A stretch of DNA of 64,000 nt, taken from positions 24,373,219 through 24,437,218 of the forward strand of contig NC_091175.1 in NCBI RefSeq assembly GCF_040958095.1, in the 5' to 3' direction. Positions within the stretch are counted from its first letter, which is position 1. Each line of letters begins with the position of its first letter. Below, piece after piece: positions 9,542-20,472 of the stretch. Position numbers and translations under genes: made by a program. The stretch is from Procambarus clarkii (Eukaryota; Arthropoda; Malacostraca; Decapoda; Cambaridae). Below the pieces are notes generated by a model. It was given only the letters and a program-made list of their open reading frames with translations, ran no database searches and had not been told where the DNA came from.

Positions 9542-12056
9542 TAAGAAGAACATAAGAAGAACATAAGAACAAAGGTAACTGCAGAAGGCCTATTGGCCCA
9601 TACGAGGCAGCTCCTATTCTATAACCACCCAATCCCACTCATATACTTGTCCAACCCGTGCTTGAAACAATCGAGGGACCCCACCTCCACAATGTTACGC
9701 GGCAATTGGTTCCACAAATCAACAACCCTGTTACTGAACCAGTATTTACCCAAGTCTTTCCTAAATCTAAACTTATCCAATTTATATCCATTGTTTCGTG
9801 TTCTGTCCTGTGTTGATACTTTTAATACCCTATTAATATCCCCCCGGTTATGTCCATTCATCCACTTGTAAACCTCTATCATGTCACCCCTAACTCTTCG
9901 CCTTTCCAGTGAATGCAACTTAAGCTTTGTTAATCTTTCTTCATATGAAAGATTTCTAATTTGGGGAATTAACTTAGTCATCCTACGCTGGACACGTTCA
10001 AGTGAATTTATATCCATTCTATAATATGGCGACCAAAACTGAACTGCATAATCTAAATGGGGCCTAACTAGAGCAAGATATAGCTTGAGAACCACACCAG
10101 GTGTCTTGTTACTAACGCTGCGATTAATTAATTTGCCTTATTACGATTTGCCTTATCCGATTTGCCTTATTACGAACATTTATGCAATGATCCTTTTGTT
10201 TTAAATTCTTACTAATCATAACTCCCAGATCCCTTTCGCAATCCGACTTCGCAATCACAACACCATCTAGCTCGTATCTTGTAACTCTATCATCATTACC
10301 TAACCTCAGAACTTTACATTTATCAGCATTAAACTGCATCTGCCAATCCTTTGACCATTTCAAAACCCTATCTAGATCAACTTGAAGTGATAGTGAGTCC
10401 TCCTCCGAATTAATTTCCCTACCGATTTTCGTATCATCGGCAAATTTGCAAATGTTGCTACTCAAACCTGAATCTAAATCATTTATATATATTATAAACA
10501 ACAGAGGTCCCAGGACAGAGCCTTGAGGCACTCCACTTACAACATTTTCCCACTCTGACTTGATTCCATTTATACTAACTCTCTGTTTCCTTTGGTATAG
10601 CCATGCCCTAATCCAGCTTAATATAGCACCCCCAATACCATGAGACTCTATTTTTTTAATCAGTCTTTCATGTGGCACTGTATCAAAAGCTTTGCTAAAG
10701 TCAAGGTATACAACATCGCAATCCTTACCACTATCAACTGCCTCAACAATGCTAGAATAAAAAGATAACAAATTTGTTAAACATGAACGGCCATTTATAA
10801 AACCATGTTGCGACTCAATTATTAATTTATGTTTTTCAAGATGAAGACGAATTTTATTTGCTATTATAGATTCGAGTAACTTTCCCACAATAGACGTTAG
10901 GCTAATTGGTCGATAGTTAGACGCAAGTGATCTATCTCCTTTCTTAAAAACTGGTATCACATTAGCAACTTTCCAAAACTCTGGCACTCTGCCTGACTCT
11001 ATTGATTTATTAAATATGGTTGACAGTGGGTCACAAAGCTCCTCTTTGCATTCTTTAAGCACCCTGGCAAACACTTCATCCGGCCCTGGGGATTTGTTTG
11101 GTTTGAGTTTTACTATTTGTTTAAGAACATCCTCCCTGGTAACTGCTAAACTCGTCAACCTGTCCTCGTCCCCACCCACATAGACTTGTTCGGCTGAAGG
11201 CATATTGTTAAGTTCCTCTTTAGTAAATACAGATACAAAATATTTATTAAAAATACTACTCATCTCTTCATCACTATCTGTTATTTGACCTGTCTCAGTT
11301 TTTAATGGACCTATCCTTTCCCTAGTCTTAGTACGATATAACTGAAAAAAACCTTTAGGATTTGTCTTTGCTTGCCCTGCTATGCGAACTTCATAGTTTC
11401 TTTTTGCTTTCCTTATCTCTTTTTTAACATTTCTAACCAGTTGTACGAATTCCTGTTCTAAAGTGACCTCCCCATTTTTAATCCTTTTGTACCAAGCTCT
11501 CTTTTTACCTATAAGGTTCTTCAAATTCTTTGTTATCCACTTTGGGTCATTAGTATTCGATCTATTCAATTTGTATGGTATACTACGTTCCTGTGCTTTG
11601 TTTAGAATATTCTTAAATAAGTTATATATTGAATCCACATCGAAATCCCCATTTAAGTCACCTATCGCTGGGTTCATGTCTCGCTCCAAGATCGGCCCAC
11701 ACCCCATACCCAAGACTTTCCAATCAATTTGACCCAAAAAATTTCTTAGGCTATTAAAATCAGCTTTTCGAAAATCTGGCACTTTAACAGAATTTTCTCC
11801 TACTGGTCTATTCCATTCTATGCTAAATCTGATTTCTTTGTGATCACTGCTCCCTAGCTCACTCCCTATTTCGATGTCATTAATTTGCGTTTCCCTGTTA
11901 GTTAATACTAAATCTAAAATATTATTTTCCCGTGTTGGTTCCTTAATGTGTTGCGTAAGAAAGCAATCGTCAATTAATTCTAGAAAATCTTCTGCTTCAC
12001 TATTCCCTGTTTTGTTCAACCAGTTTATTCCGCTAAAATTAAAGTCACCCATGACA
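9542..12056 (-). pseudogene. CR1 copy E, 3' segment (ORF2)
   Basis: Tail at 9545-9575, ORF2 C-terminus, reverse transcriptase with FADDTK, and endonuclease back to GDFNFSG at about 12050. It continues at 19367 after an inserted plus-strand CR1. The frame is broken near 10124-10174, where a 14-15-base GATTTGCCTTATTAC unit is present three times in place of the usual single copy. Otherwise it is close to the intact copies. Confidence 0.8.
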
Positions 12057-12064
12057 TTAGATAT

Positions 12065-12563
12065 TTATTAGACGTATTTGGATAGAACGTTTTGTGCTAG
12101 AGATAGGGGGAACAGGTTAAGGGTTTGCTATCCCGGAGCTGGCATTGGTGATATTATAAACAACATGAATGATATTATGGCTGGTAATGGGAACAATCCC
12201 ATTATTTGCATTAGCGTGGGAGGAAATGATGTTGGTCGAGTCAGGAGTGAGGAACTGATTCAGAGGTATAAAACAGCCATAGAGTTAGTTAGGAGCAAGG
12301 GAGGAATCCCGATCATATGTGGCATTCTTCCAAGAAAGGGAGTGGGAAATGAATGGATATCGAGGGCACTTGGTGTCAATTGCCGGCTGGAAAGATATTG
12401 CAAATCAAATGCAATATCTTTCATTGACAACTGGGAACACTTCTATGGAAGAAATGAAATGTATGCTCGTGATGGGGTGCATCTATCGAGAGCTGGGGTT
12501 GTTGCTGTTGCGAACTCGCTAGAAGAAGTGGTTAGAGGTGTTTGTTTGGGTTTAAACTGTTAG
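12065..12563 (+). pseudogene. CR1 ORF1 esterase, 5'-truncated (copy G)
   Basis: Encodes the SGNH-hydrolase-like ORF1 from LDRTFCARDRG to the terminal CLGLNC. GGND and DGVHL blocks are present, while the GDS nucleophile block is lost by truncation. It ends TAG eleven bases before the ORF2 ATG at 12575. Esterase-type ORF1 proteins are known in CR1 LINEs. Confidence 0.8.
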
Positions 12564-12574
12564 TAGATAGAGGT

Positions 12575-14998
12575 ATGGGAATTGATTTGGAGGAAGGAGG
12601 TAATAAAAGTATGTGTTTGTGGGAGAAAGGAATTGGCAAAACGATCAGGGAAAGAGAAGGTCCGCAAAATAACAATTACCTTAGGGTATATTACACTAAC
12701 AGTAGAAGTCTAAGAAATAAAATTAACGAATTAAATGCTCTTGTCTGCACAGAAAAAATAGATATTATTGCACTTACCGAAACGTGGATGAATGTAGAAA
12801 ATAGAGAACTATTAGCTGAATATCAAATATATGGATTTAAACTATTTCACACAGATAGATATATTAGACGAGGAGGTGGAGTAGCCATATATGTTAGGGA
12901 CAATTTGAAATGTAGTCTCAAAGAGGGAATCAAAACAGAGCCACACACAGAAACTATTTGGATTGAATTAAACGAAAAAGCTAATAATATTATAATAGGA
13001 GTAATATATAGGCCACCAAATTTAGACAGAATGGAAGCAAAGCATCTATGGGATGAAATATCTAGAGCATCTAGATCTAACAGTATTTATGTCATGGGTG
13101 ACTTTAATTTTAGCGGAATAAACTGGTTGAACAAAACAGGGAATAGTGAAGCAGAAGATTTTCTAGAATTAATTGACGATTGCTTTCTTACGCAACACAT
13201 TAAGGAACCAACACGGGAAAATAATATTTTAGATTTAGTGTTAACTAACAGGGAAACGCAAATTAATGACATCGAAATAGGGAGTGAGCTAGGGAGCAGT
13301 GATCACAAAGAAATCAGATTTAGCATAGAATGGAATAGACCAGTAGGAGAAAATTCTGTTAAAGTGCCAGATTTTCGAAAAGCTGATTTTAATAGCCTAA
13401 GAAATTTTTTGGGTCAAATTGATTGGAAAGGCTTGGGTATGGGGTGTGGGCAGGTCTTGGAGCGAGACATGAACCCAGCGATAGGTGACTTAAATGGGGA
13501 TTTCGATGTGGATTCAATATATAACTTATTTAAGAATATTCTAAACAAAGCACAGGAACGTAGTATACCATACAAATTGAATAGATCGTATACTAATGAC
13601 CCAAAGTGGATAACAAAGAATTTGAAGAACCTTATAGGTAAAAAGAGAGCTTGGTACAAAAGGATTAAAAATGGGGAGGTCACTTTAGAACGGGAATTCG
13701 TACAACTGGTTAGAAATGTTAAAAAAGAGATAAGGAAAGCAAAAAGAAACTATGAAGTTCGCATAGCAGGGCAAGCAAAGACAAATCCTAAAGGGTTTTT
13801 TCAGTTATATCGTACTAAGACTAGGGAAAGGATAGGTCCATTAAAAACTGAGACAGGTCAAATAACAGATAGTGATGAAGAGATGAGTAGTATTTTTAAT
13901 AAATATTTTGTATCTGTATTTACTAAAGAGGAACTTAACAATATGCCTTCAGCCGAACAAGTCTATGTGGGTGGGGACGAGGACAGGTTGACGAGTTTAG
14001 CAGTTACCAGGGAGGATGTTCTTAAACAAATAGTAAAACTCAAACCAAACAAATCCCCAGGGCCGGATGAAGTGTTTGCTAGGGTGCTTAAAGAATGCAA
14101 AGAGGAGCTTTGTGACCCACTGTCAATCATATTTAATAAATCAATAGAGTCAGGCAGAGTGCCAGAGTTTTGGAAAGTTGCTAATGTGATACCAGTTTTT
14201 AAGAAAGGAGATAGATCACTTGCGTCTAACTATCGACCAATTAGCCTAACGTCTATTGTGGGAAAGTTACTCGAATCTATAATAGCAAATAAAATTCGTC
14301 TTCATCTTGAAAAACATAAATTAATAATTGAGTCGCAACATGGTTTTATAAATGGCCGTTCATGTTTAACAAATTTGTTATCTTTTTATTCTAGCATTGT
14401 TGAGGCAGTTGATAGTGGTAAGGATTGCGATGTTGTATACCTTGACTTTAGCAAAGCTTTTGATACAGTGCCACATGAAAGACTGATTAAAAAAATAGAG
14501 TCTCATGGTATTGGGGGTGCTATATTAAGCTGGATTAGGGCATGGCTATACCAAAGGAAACAGAGAGTTAGTATAAATGGAATCAAGTCAGAGTGGGAAA
14601 ATGTTGTAAGTGGAGTGCCTCAAGGCTCTGTCCTGGGACCTCTGTTGTTTATAATATATATAAATGATTTAGATTCAGGTTTGAGTAGCAACATTTGCAA
14701 ATTTGCCGATGATACGAAAATCGGTAGGGAAATTAATTCGGAGGAGGACTCACTATCACTTCAAGTTGATCTAGATAGGGTTTTGAAATGGTCAAAGGAT
14801 TGGCAGATGCAGTTTAATGCTGATAAATGTAAAGTTCTGAGGTTAGGTAATGATGATAGAGTTACAAGATACGAGCTAGATGGTGTTGTGATTGCGAAGT
14901 CGGATTGCGAAAGGGATCTGGGAGTTATGATTAGTAAGAATTTAAAACAAAAGGATCAATGCATAAATGTTCGTAATAAGGCAAATCGGACACATAAG
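12575..14998 (+). pseudogene. CR1 ORF2, endonuclease and reverse transcriptase (copy G, first part)
   Basis: ATG at 12575. Endonuclease motifs: N42, E69 in TETW, D176 and N178 in GDFN, D243-H244 in SDH. Reverse transcriptase aspartates: D624 in YLDFSKAF and D712-D713 in FADDTK. The frame is intact up to the insertion of copy H in the KANRT region; a few non-CR1-order residues follow from the inserted tail. The C-terminal part lies at 18775-19293. Confidence 0.85.
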
Positions 14999-15065
14999 AA
15001 CATAAGAACATAAGAACAAAGGTAACTGCAGAAGGCCTATTGGCCCATACGAGGCAGCTCCTATT

Positions 15066-18002
15066 CTATAACCACCCAATCCCACTCATATACTTGTCCA
15101 ACCCGTGCTTGAAACAATCGAGGGACCCCACCTCCACAATGTTACGCGGCAATTGGTTCCACAAATCAACAACCCTGTTACTGAACCAGTATTTACCCAA
15201 GTCTTTCCTAAATCTAAACTTATCCAATTTATACCCATTGTTTCGTGTTCTGTCCTGTGTTGATACTTTTAATACCCTATTAATATCCCCCCGGTTATGT
15301 CCATTCATCCACTTGTAAACCTCTATCATGTCACCCCTAACTCTTCGCCTTTCCAGTGAATGCAACTTAAGCTTTGTTAATCTTTCTTCATATGAAAGAT
15401 TTCTAATTTGGGGAATTAACTTAGTCATCCTACGCTGGACACGTTCAAGTGAATTTATATCCATTCTATAATATGGCGACCAAAACTGAACTGCATAATC
15501 TAAATGGGGCCTAACTAGAGCAAGATATAGCTTGAGAACCACACCAGGTGTCTTGTTACTAACGCTGCGATTAATAAATCCAAGTGTCCGATTTGCCTTA
15601 TTACGAACATTTATGCATTGATCTTTTTGTTTTAAATTCTTACTAATCATAACTCCCAGATCCCTTTCGCAATCCGACTTCGCAATCACAACACCATCTA
15701 GCTCGTATCTTGTAACTCTATCATCATTACCTAACCTCAGAACTTTACATTTATCAGCATTAAACTGCATCTGCCAATCCTTTGACCATTTCAAAACCCT
15801 ATCTAGATCAACTTGAAGTGATAGTGAGTCCTCCTCCGAATTAATTTCCCTACCGATTTTCGTATCATCGGCAAATTTGCAAATGTTGCTACTCAAACCT
15901 GAATCTAAATCATTTATGTATATTATAAACAACAGAGGTCCCAGGACAGAGCCTTGAGGCACTCCACTTACAACATTTTCCCACTCTGACTTGATTCCAT
16001 TTATACTAACTCTCTGTTTCCTTTGGTATAGCCATGCCCTAATCCAGCTTAATATAGCACCCCCAATACCATGAGACTCTATCTTTTTAATCAGTCTTTC
16101 ATGTGGCACTGTATCAAAAGCTTTGCTAAAGTCAAGGTATACAACATCGCAATCCTTACCACTATCAACTGCCTCAACAATGCTAGAATAAAAAGATAAC
16201 AAATTTGTTAAACATGAACGGCCATTTATAAAACCATGTTGCGACTCAATTATTAAATTATGTTTTTCAAGATGAAGACGAATTTTATTTGCTATTATAG
16301 ATTCGAGTAACTTTCCCACAATAGACGTTAGGCTAATTGGTCGATAGTTAGACGCAAGTGATCTATCTCCTTTCTTAAAAACTGGTATCACATTAGCAAC
16401 TTTCCAAAACTCTGGCACTCTGCCTGACTCTATTGATTTATTAAATATGGTTGACAGTGGGTCACAAAGCTCCTCTTTGCATTCTTTAAGCACCCTGGCA
16501 AACACTTCATCCGGCCCTGGGGATTTGTTTGGTTTGAGTTTTACTATTTGTTTAAGAACATCCTCCCTGGTAACTGTTAAACTCGTCAACCTGTCCTCGT
16601 CCCCACCCACATAGACTTGTTCGGCTGAAGGCATATTGTTAAGTTCCTCTTTAGTAAATACAGATACAAAATATTTATTAAAAATACTACTCATCTCTTC
16701 ATCACTATCTGTTATTTGACCTGTCTCAGTTTTTAATGGACCTATCCTTTCCCTAGTCTTAGTACGATATAACTGAAAAAACCCTTTAGGATTTGTCTTT
16801 GCTTGCCCTGCTATGCGAACTTCATAGTTTCTTTTTGCTTTCCTTATCTCTTTTTTAACATTTCTAACCAGTTGTACGAATTCCTGTTCTAAAGTGACCT
16901 CCCCATTTTTAATCCTTTTGTACCAAGCTCTCTTTTTACCTATAAGGTTCTTCAAATTCTTTGTTATCCACTTTGGGTCATTAGTATTCGATCTATTCAA
17001 TTTGTATGGTATACTACGTTCCTGTGCTTTGTTTAGAATATTCTTAAATAAGTTATATATTGAATCCACATCGAAATCCCCATTTAAGTCACCTATCGCT
17101 GGGTTCATGTCTCGCTCCAAGACCGGCCCACACCCCATACCCAAGACTTTCCAATCAATTTGACCCAAAAAATTTCTTAGGCTATTAAAATCAGCTTTAC
17201 GAAAATCTGGCACTTTAACAGAATTTTCTCCTACTGGTCTATTCCATTCTATGCTAAATCTGATTTCTTTGTGATCACTGCTCCCTAGCTCACTCCCTAT
17301 TTCGATGTCATTAATTTGCGTTTCCCTGTTAGTTAACACTAAATCTAAAATATTATTTTCCCGTGTTGGTTCCTTAATGTGTTGCGTAAGAAAGCAATCG
17401 TCAATTAATTCTAGAAAATCTTCTGCTTCACTATTCCCTGTTTTGTTCAACCAGTTTATTCCGCTAAAATTAAAGTCACCCATGACATAAATACTGTTAG
17501 ATCTAGATGCTCTAGATATTTCATCCCATAGATGCTTTGCTTCCATTCTGTCTAAATTTGGTGGCCTATATATTACTCCTATTATAATATTATTAGCTTT
17601 TTCGTTTAATTCAATCCAAATAGTTTCTGTGTGTGGCTCTGTTTTGATTCCCTCTTTGAGACTACATTTCAAATTGTCCCTAACATATATGGCTACTCCA
17701 CCTCCTCGTCTAATATATCTGTCTGTGTGAAATAGTTTAAATCCATATATTTGATATTCAGCTAATAGTTCTCTATTTTCTACATTCATCCACGTTTCGG
17801 TAAGTGCAATAATATCTATTTTTTCTGTGCAGACAAGAGCATTTAATTCGTTAATTTTATTTCTTAGACTTCTACTGTTAGTGTAATATACCCTAAGTGA
17901 ATTGTTATTTTGCGGACCTTCTCTTTCCCTGGTGGTTTTGCCAATTCCTTTCTCCCACAAACACATACTTTTATTACCTCCTTCCTCCAAATCAATTCCC
18001 AT
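15066..18002 (-). CDS. CR1 ORF2, endonuclease-reverse transcriptase, intact
   Basis: A 978-residue frame from the first ATG (18000-18002) to SGIGWL. The frame is open 11 codons further upstream, but only from TTG. Domains: AP-type endonuclease at about 36-250 (N42, E69, D176, N178, D243, H244), basic linker at about 330-420, reverse transcriptase at about 480-760 (D624, D712, D713; PQGS and FADD motifs), and C-terminal region to 978. All catalytic motifs I can check are present, so the protein could be active. The ORF1 stop lies eleven bases upstream, suggesting termination-reinitiation. It nicks target DNA and primes cDNA synthesis from the element RNA. Confidence 0.9.
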   Translation of the reverse strand: MGIDLEEGGNKSMCLWEKGIGKTTREREGPQNNNSLRVYYTNSRSLRNKINELNALVCTEKIDIIALTETWMNVENRELLAEYQIYGFKLFHTDRYIRRGGGVAIYVRDNLKCSLKEGIKTEPHTETIWIELNEKANNIIIGVIYRPPNLDRMEAKHLWDEISRASRSNSIYVMGDFNFSGINWLNKTGNSEAEDFLELIDDCFLTQHIKEPTRENNILDLVLTNRETQINDIEIGSELGSSDHKEIRFSIEWNRPVGENSVKVPDFRKADFNSLRNFLGQIDWKVLGMGCGPVLERDMNPAIGDLNGDFDVDSIYNLFKNILNKAQERSIPYKLNRSNTNDPKWITKNLKNLIGKKRAWYKRIKNGEVTLEQEFVQLVRNVKKEIRKAKRNYEVRIAGQAKTNPKGFFQLYRTKTRERIGPLKTETGQITDSDEEMSSIFNKYFVSVFTKEELNNMPSAEQVYVGGDEDRLTSLTVTREDVLKQIVKLKPNKSPGPDEVFARVLKECKEELCDPLSTIFNKSIESGRVPEFWKVANVIPVFKKGDRSLASNYRPISLTSIVGKLLESIIANKIRLHLEKHNLIIESQHGFINGRSCLTNLLSFYSSIVEAVDSGKDCDVVYLDFSKAFDTVPHERLIKKIESHGIGGAILSWIRAWLYQRKQRVSINGIKSEWENVVSGVPQGSVLGPLLFIIYINDLDSGLSSNICKFADDTKIGREINSEEDSLSLQVDLDRVLKWSKDWQMQFNADKCKVLRLGNDDRVTRYELDGVVIAKSDCERDLGVMISKNLKQKDQCINVRNKANRTLGFINRSVSNKTPGVVLKLYLALVRPHLDYAVQFWSPYYRMDINSLERVQRRMTKLIPQIRNLSYEERLTKLKLHSLERRRVRGDMIEVYKWMNGHNRGDINRVLKVSTQDRTRNNGYKLDKFRFRKDLGKYWFSNRVVDLWNQLPRNIVEVGSLDCFKHGLDKYMSGIGWL

Positions 18003-18013
18003 ACCTCTATCTA

Positions 18014-18774
18014 CTAACAGTTTAAACCCAAACAAACACCTCTAACCACTTCTTCTAACGAGTTCGCAACAGCAACAACCCCAGCTCTCGATAGATGCAC
18101 CCCATCACGAGCATACATTTCATTTCTTCCATAGAAGTGCTCCCAGTTGTCTATGAAAGATATTGCATTTGATTTGCAATATCTTTCCAGCCGGCAATTG
18201 ACACCAAGTGCCCTCGATATCCATTCATTTCCCACTCCCTTTCTTGGAAGAATGCCACATATGATCGGGATTCCTCCCTTGCTCCTAACTAACTCTATGG
18301 CTGTTTTATACCTCTGAATCAGTTCCTCACTCCTAACTCGACCAACATCATTTCCTCCCACGCTAATGCAAATAATGGGATTGTTCCCATTACCAGCCAT
18401 AATATCATTCATGTTGTTTATAATATCACCAATGCCAGCTCCGGGATAGCAAACCCTTAACCTGTTCCCCCTATCTCTAGCACAAAACATTCTATCCAAA
18501 TACCTTATCTGGGAATCTCCCGCAACTAATGTTTGCTTAGGTACTTCCTTTACCCTCTGAGGGGCCTGCGCTTCCTTTCTCTTCGTTGCTTTCCCTTTTG
18601 CGCGATCCACAGTCTCTCCACAGCACTCGTCCTCCAAAACGTCAAATGAATTAGAGGTTGCTATTACGTTTGAAGGCGGCTTTATCAAAGTCTTCTTAAG
18701 GCCCCTGTCTTTCACAACTCTCCAAGACGAGGTCCCTTTACTGCTGGTCTCCTCCTTCGTTACTTCTCGTTGTA
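18014..18774 (-). pseudogene. CR1 ORF1 esterase, 5'-truncated (copy H)
   Basis: Open frame of about 250 codons without the original N-terminus. A basic, low-complexity stretch (KGKATKRKEAQAPQ) precedes an SGNH-hydrolase-like domain: GDSQ (nucleophile block), GGNDVGR and DGVHL. The reading frame has no ATG near the truncation point; the apparent start is GTG. Two residues next to the GDS block differ from copy L (VAGDS for VVGDS, DRM for DRT). Confidence 0.8.
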
Positions 18775-19293
18775 TTTGGATTTATTAATCGCAGCGTTAG
18801 TAACAAGACACCTGGTGTGGTTCTCAAGCTATATCTTGCTCTAGTTAGGCCCCATTTAGATTATGCAGTTCAGTTTTGGTCGCCATATTATAGAATGGAT
18901 ATAAATTCACTTGAACGTGTCCAGCGTAGGATGACTAAGTTAATTCCCCAAATTAGAAATCTTTCATATGAAGAAAGATTAACAAAGCTTAAGTTGCATT
19001 CACTGGAAAGGCGAAGAGTTAGGGGTGACATGATAGAGGTTTACAAGTGGATGAATGGACATAACCGGGGGGATATTAATAGGGTATTAAAAGTATCAAC
19101 ACAGGACAGAACACGAAACAATGGATATAAATTGGATAAGTTTAGATTTAGGAAAGACTTGGGTAAATACTGGTTCAGTAACAGGGTTGTTGATTTGTGG
19201 AACCAATTGCCGCGTAACATTGTGGAGGTGGGGTCCCTCGATTGTTTCAAGCACGGGTTGGACAAGTATATGAGTGGGATTGGGTGGTTATAG
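18775..19293 (+). pseudogene. CR1 ORF2 C-terminal part (copy G, second part)
   Basis: Begins at LGFINRSV exactly where copy G was cut at 14998 and ends SGIGWL. Followed by the 3' untranslated region and tail to 19366. Confidence 0.8.
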
Positions 19294-19366
19294 AATAGGA
19301 GCTGCCTCGTATGGGCCAATAGGCCTTCTGCAGTTACCTTTGTTCTTATGTTCTTATGTTCTTACA

Positions 19367-19881
19367 TAAATACTGTTAGATCTAGATGCTCTAGATATTT
19401 CATCCCATAGATGCTTTGCTTCCATTCTGTCTAAATTTGGTGGCCTATATATTACTCCTATTATAATATTATTAGCTTTTTCGTTTAATTCAATCCAAAT
19501 AGTTTCTGTGTGTGGCTCTGTTTTGATTCCCTCTTTGAGACTACATTTCAAATTGTCCCTAACATATATGGCTACTCCACCTCCTCGTCTAATATATCTA
19601 TCTGTGTGAAATAGTTTAAATCCATATATTTGATATTCAGCTAATAGTTCTCTATTTTCTACATTCATCCACGTTTCGGTAAGTGCAATAATATCTATTT
19701 TTTCTGTGCAGACAAGAGCATTTAATTCGTTAATTTTATTTCTTAGACTTCTACTGTTAGTGTAATATACCCTAAGTGAATTGTTATTTTGCGGACCTTC
19801 TCTTTCCCTGATCGTTTTGCCAATTCCTTTCTCCCACAAACACATACTTTTATTACCTCCTTCCTCCAAATCAATTCCCAT
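19367..19881 (-). pseudogene. CR1 copy E, ORF2 N-terminal segment
   Basis: Encodes the endonuclease N-terminal 170 residues (TETW motif, RRGGGVAIYVRD). It continues the part of copy E that ends at 12056 in GDFN. The ATG is at 19879-19881. Confidence 0.8.
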
Positions 19882-19892
19882 ACCTCTATCTA

Positions 19893-20148
19893 CTAACAGT
19901 TTAAACCCAAACAAACACCTCTAACCACTTCTTCTAACGAGTTCGCAACAGCAACAACCCCAGCTCTCGATAGATGCACCCCATCACGAGCATACATTTC
20001 ATTTCTTCCATAGAAGTGTTCCCAGTTGTCTATGAAAGATATTGCATTTGATTTGCAATATCTTTCCAGCCGGCAATTGACACCAAGTGCCCTCGATATC
20101 CATTCATTTCCCACTCCCTTTCTTGGAAGAATGCCACATATGATCGGG
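19893..20148 (-). pseudogene. CR1 copy E, ORF1 remnant
   Basis: The last about 85 codons of the esterase (DGVHL block present), truncated at PIICGI near 20148. A short repeat of TGCCACATAT marks the 5' junction with the old host element. Confidence 0.75.
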
Positions 20149-20154
20149 ATGCCA

Positions 20155-20402
20155 CATATATTTTTACCTATAAGGTTCTTTAAATTATTTGTTATCCACT
20201 TTGGGTCATTAGTATTCGATCTATTCAATTTGTATGGTACACTTCGTTCCTGTGCTTTGTTTAGAATATTCTTAAACAAGTTATATATTAAATCCACATC
20301 GAAATCCCCTTTTACGTCACCTGTCGCTGGGTTCATGTCTCAATCTAAGACCGGCCCACACCCCATACCCAAGACTTTCCAATCTATTTGACCCAAAAAA
20401 AT
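20155..20402 (-). pseudogene. Old CR1 host element, segment 2 (endonuclease-RT linker)
   Basis: Encodes the linker from QIDWKVLGMGCGPVL to NLKNLIGK with older substitutions (DVKGDFDVDLIYN). It begins precisely where 8662-9541 ends and stops where 24250 begins, which is the main evidence for one split element. A run of T (about 4-5) is shared at the left junction. Confidence 0.8.
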
Positions 20403-20472
20403 TATAACATAAGAACATAAGAACAAAGGTAACTGCAGAAGGCCTATTGGCCCATACGAGACAGCTCCTATT

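Larger units (their letters stand above)
14999..18774 (-). mobile_element. CR1 copy H (minus), innermost insertion
   Basis: Octamer tail at 14999-15020, complete ORF2, and ORF1 truncated at its 5' end near 18774. It separates copy G at CGGACAC from TTGGATTT. No clear target duplication is visible at the edges. This is the third level of nesting (H in G in E in the old host element). Confidence 0.85.
12057..19366 (+). mobile_element. CR1 copy G (plus), nested in copy E and itself interrupted
   Basis: 5' truncated inside ORF1 at about 12065, preceded by a few filler bases; ORF2 runs to about 14998. It is interrupted by minus-strand copy H and resumes at 18775 with the very next bases, ending in the octamer tail at 19340-19366. 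It sits between two parts of copy E, with ACAT shared at both edges (12053-12056 and 19367-19370) as a probable short target duplication. Confidence 0.8.

Noticed and set aside
15040-15318. Recurring 92-codon frames antisense to the CR1 ORF2 C-terminus, and 61- and 89-codon frames antisense to the endonuclease
   Set aside because: They recur only because the CR1 copies recur, lie entirely opposite a real gene and show no domain.
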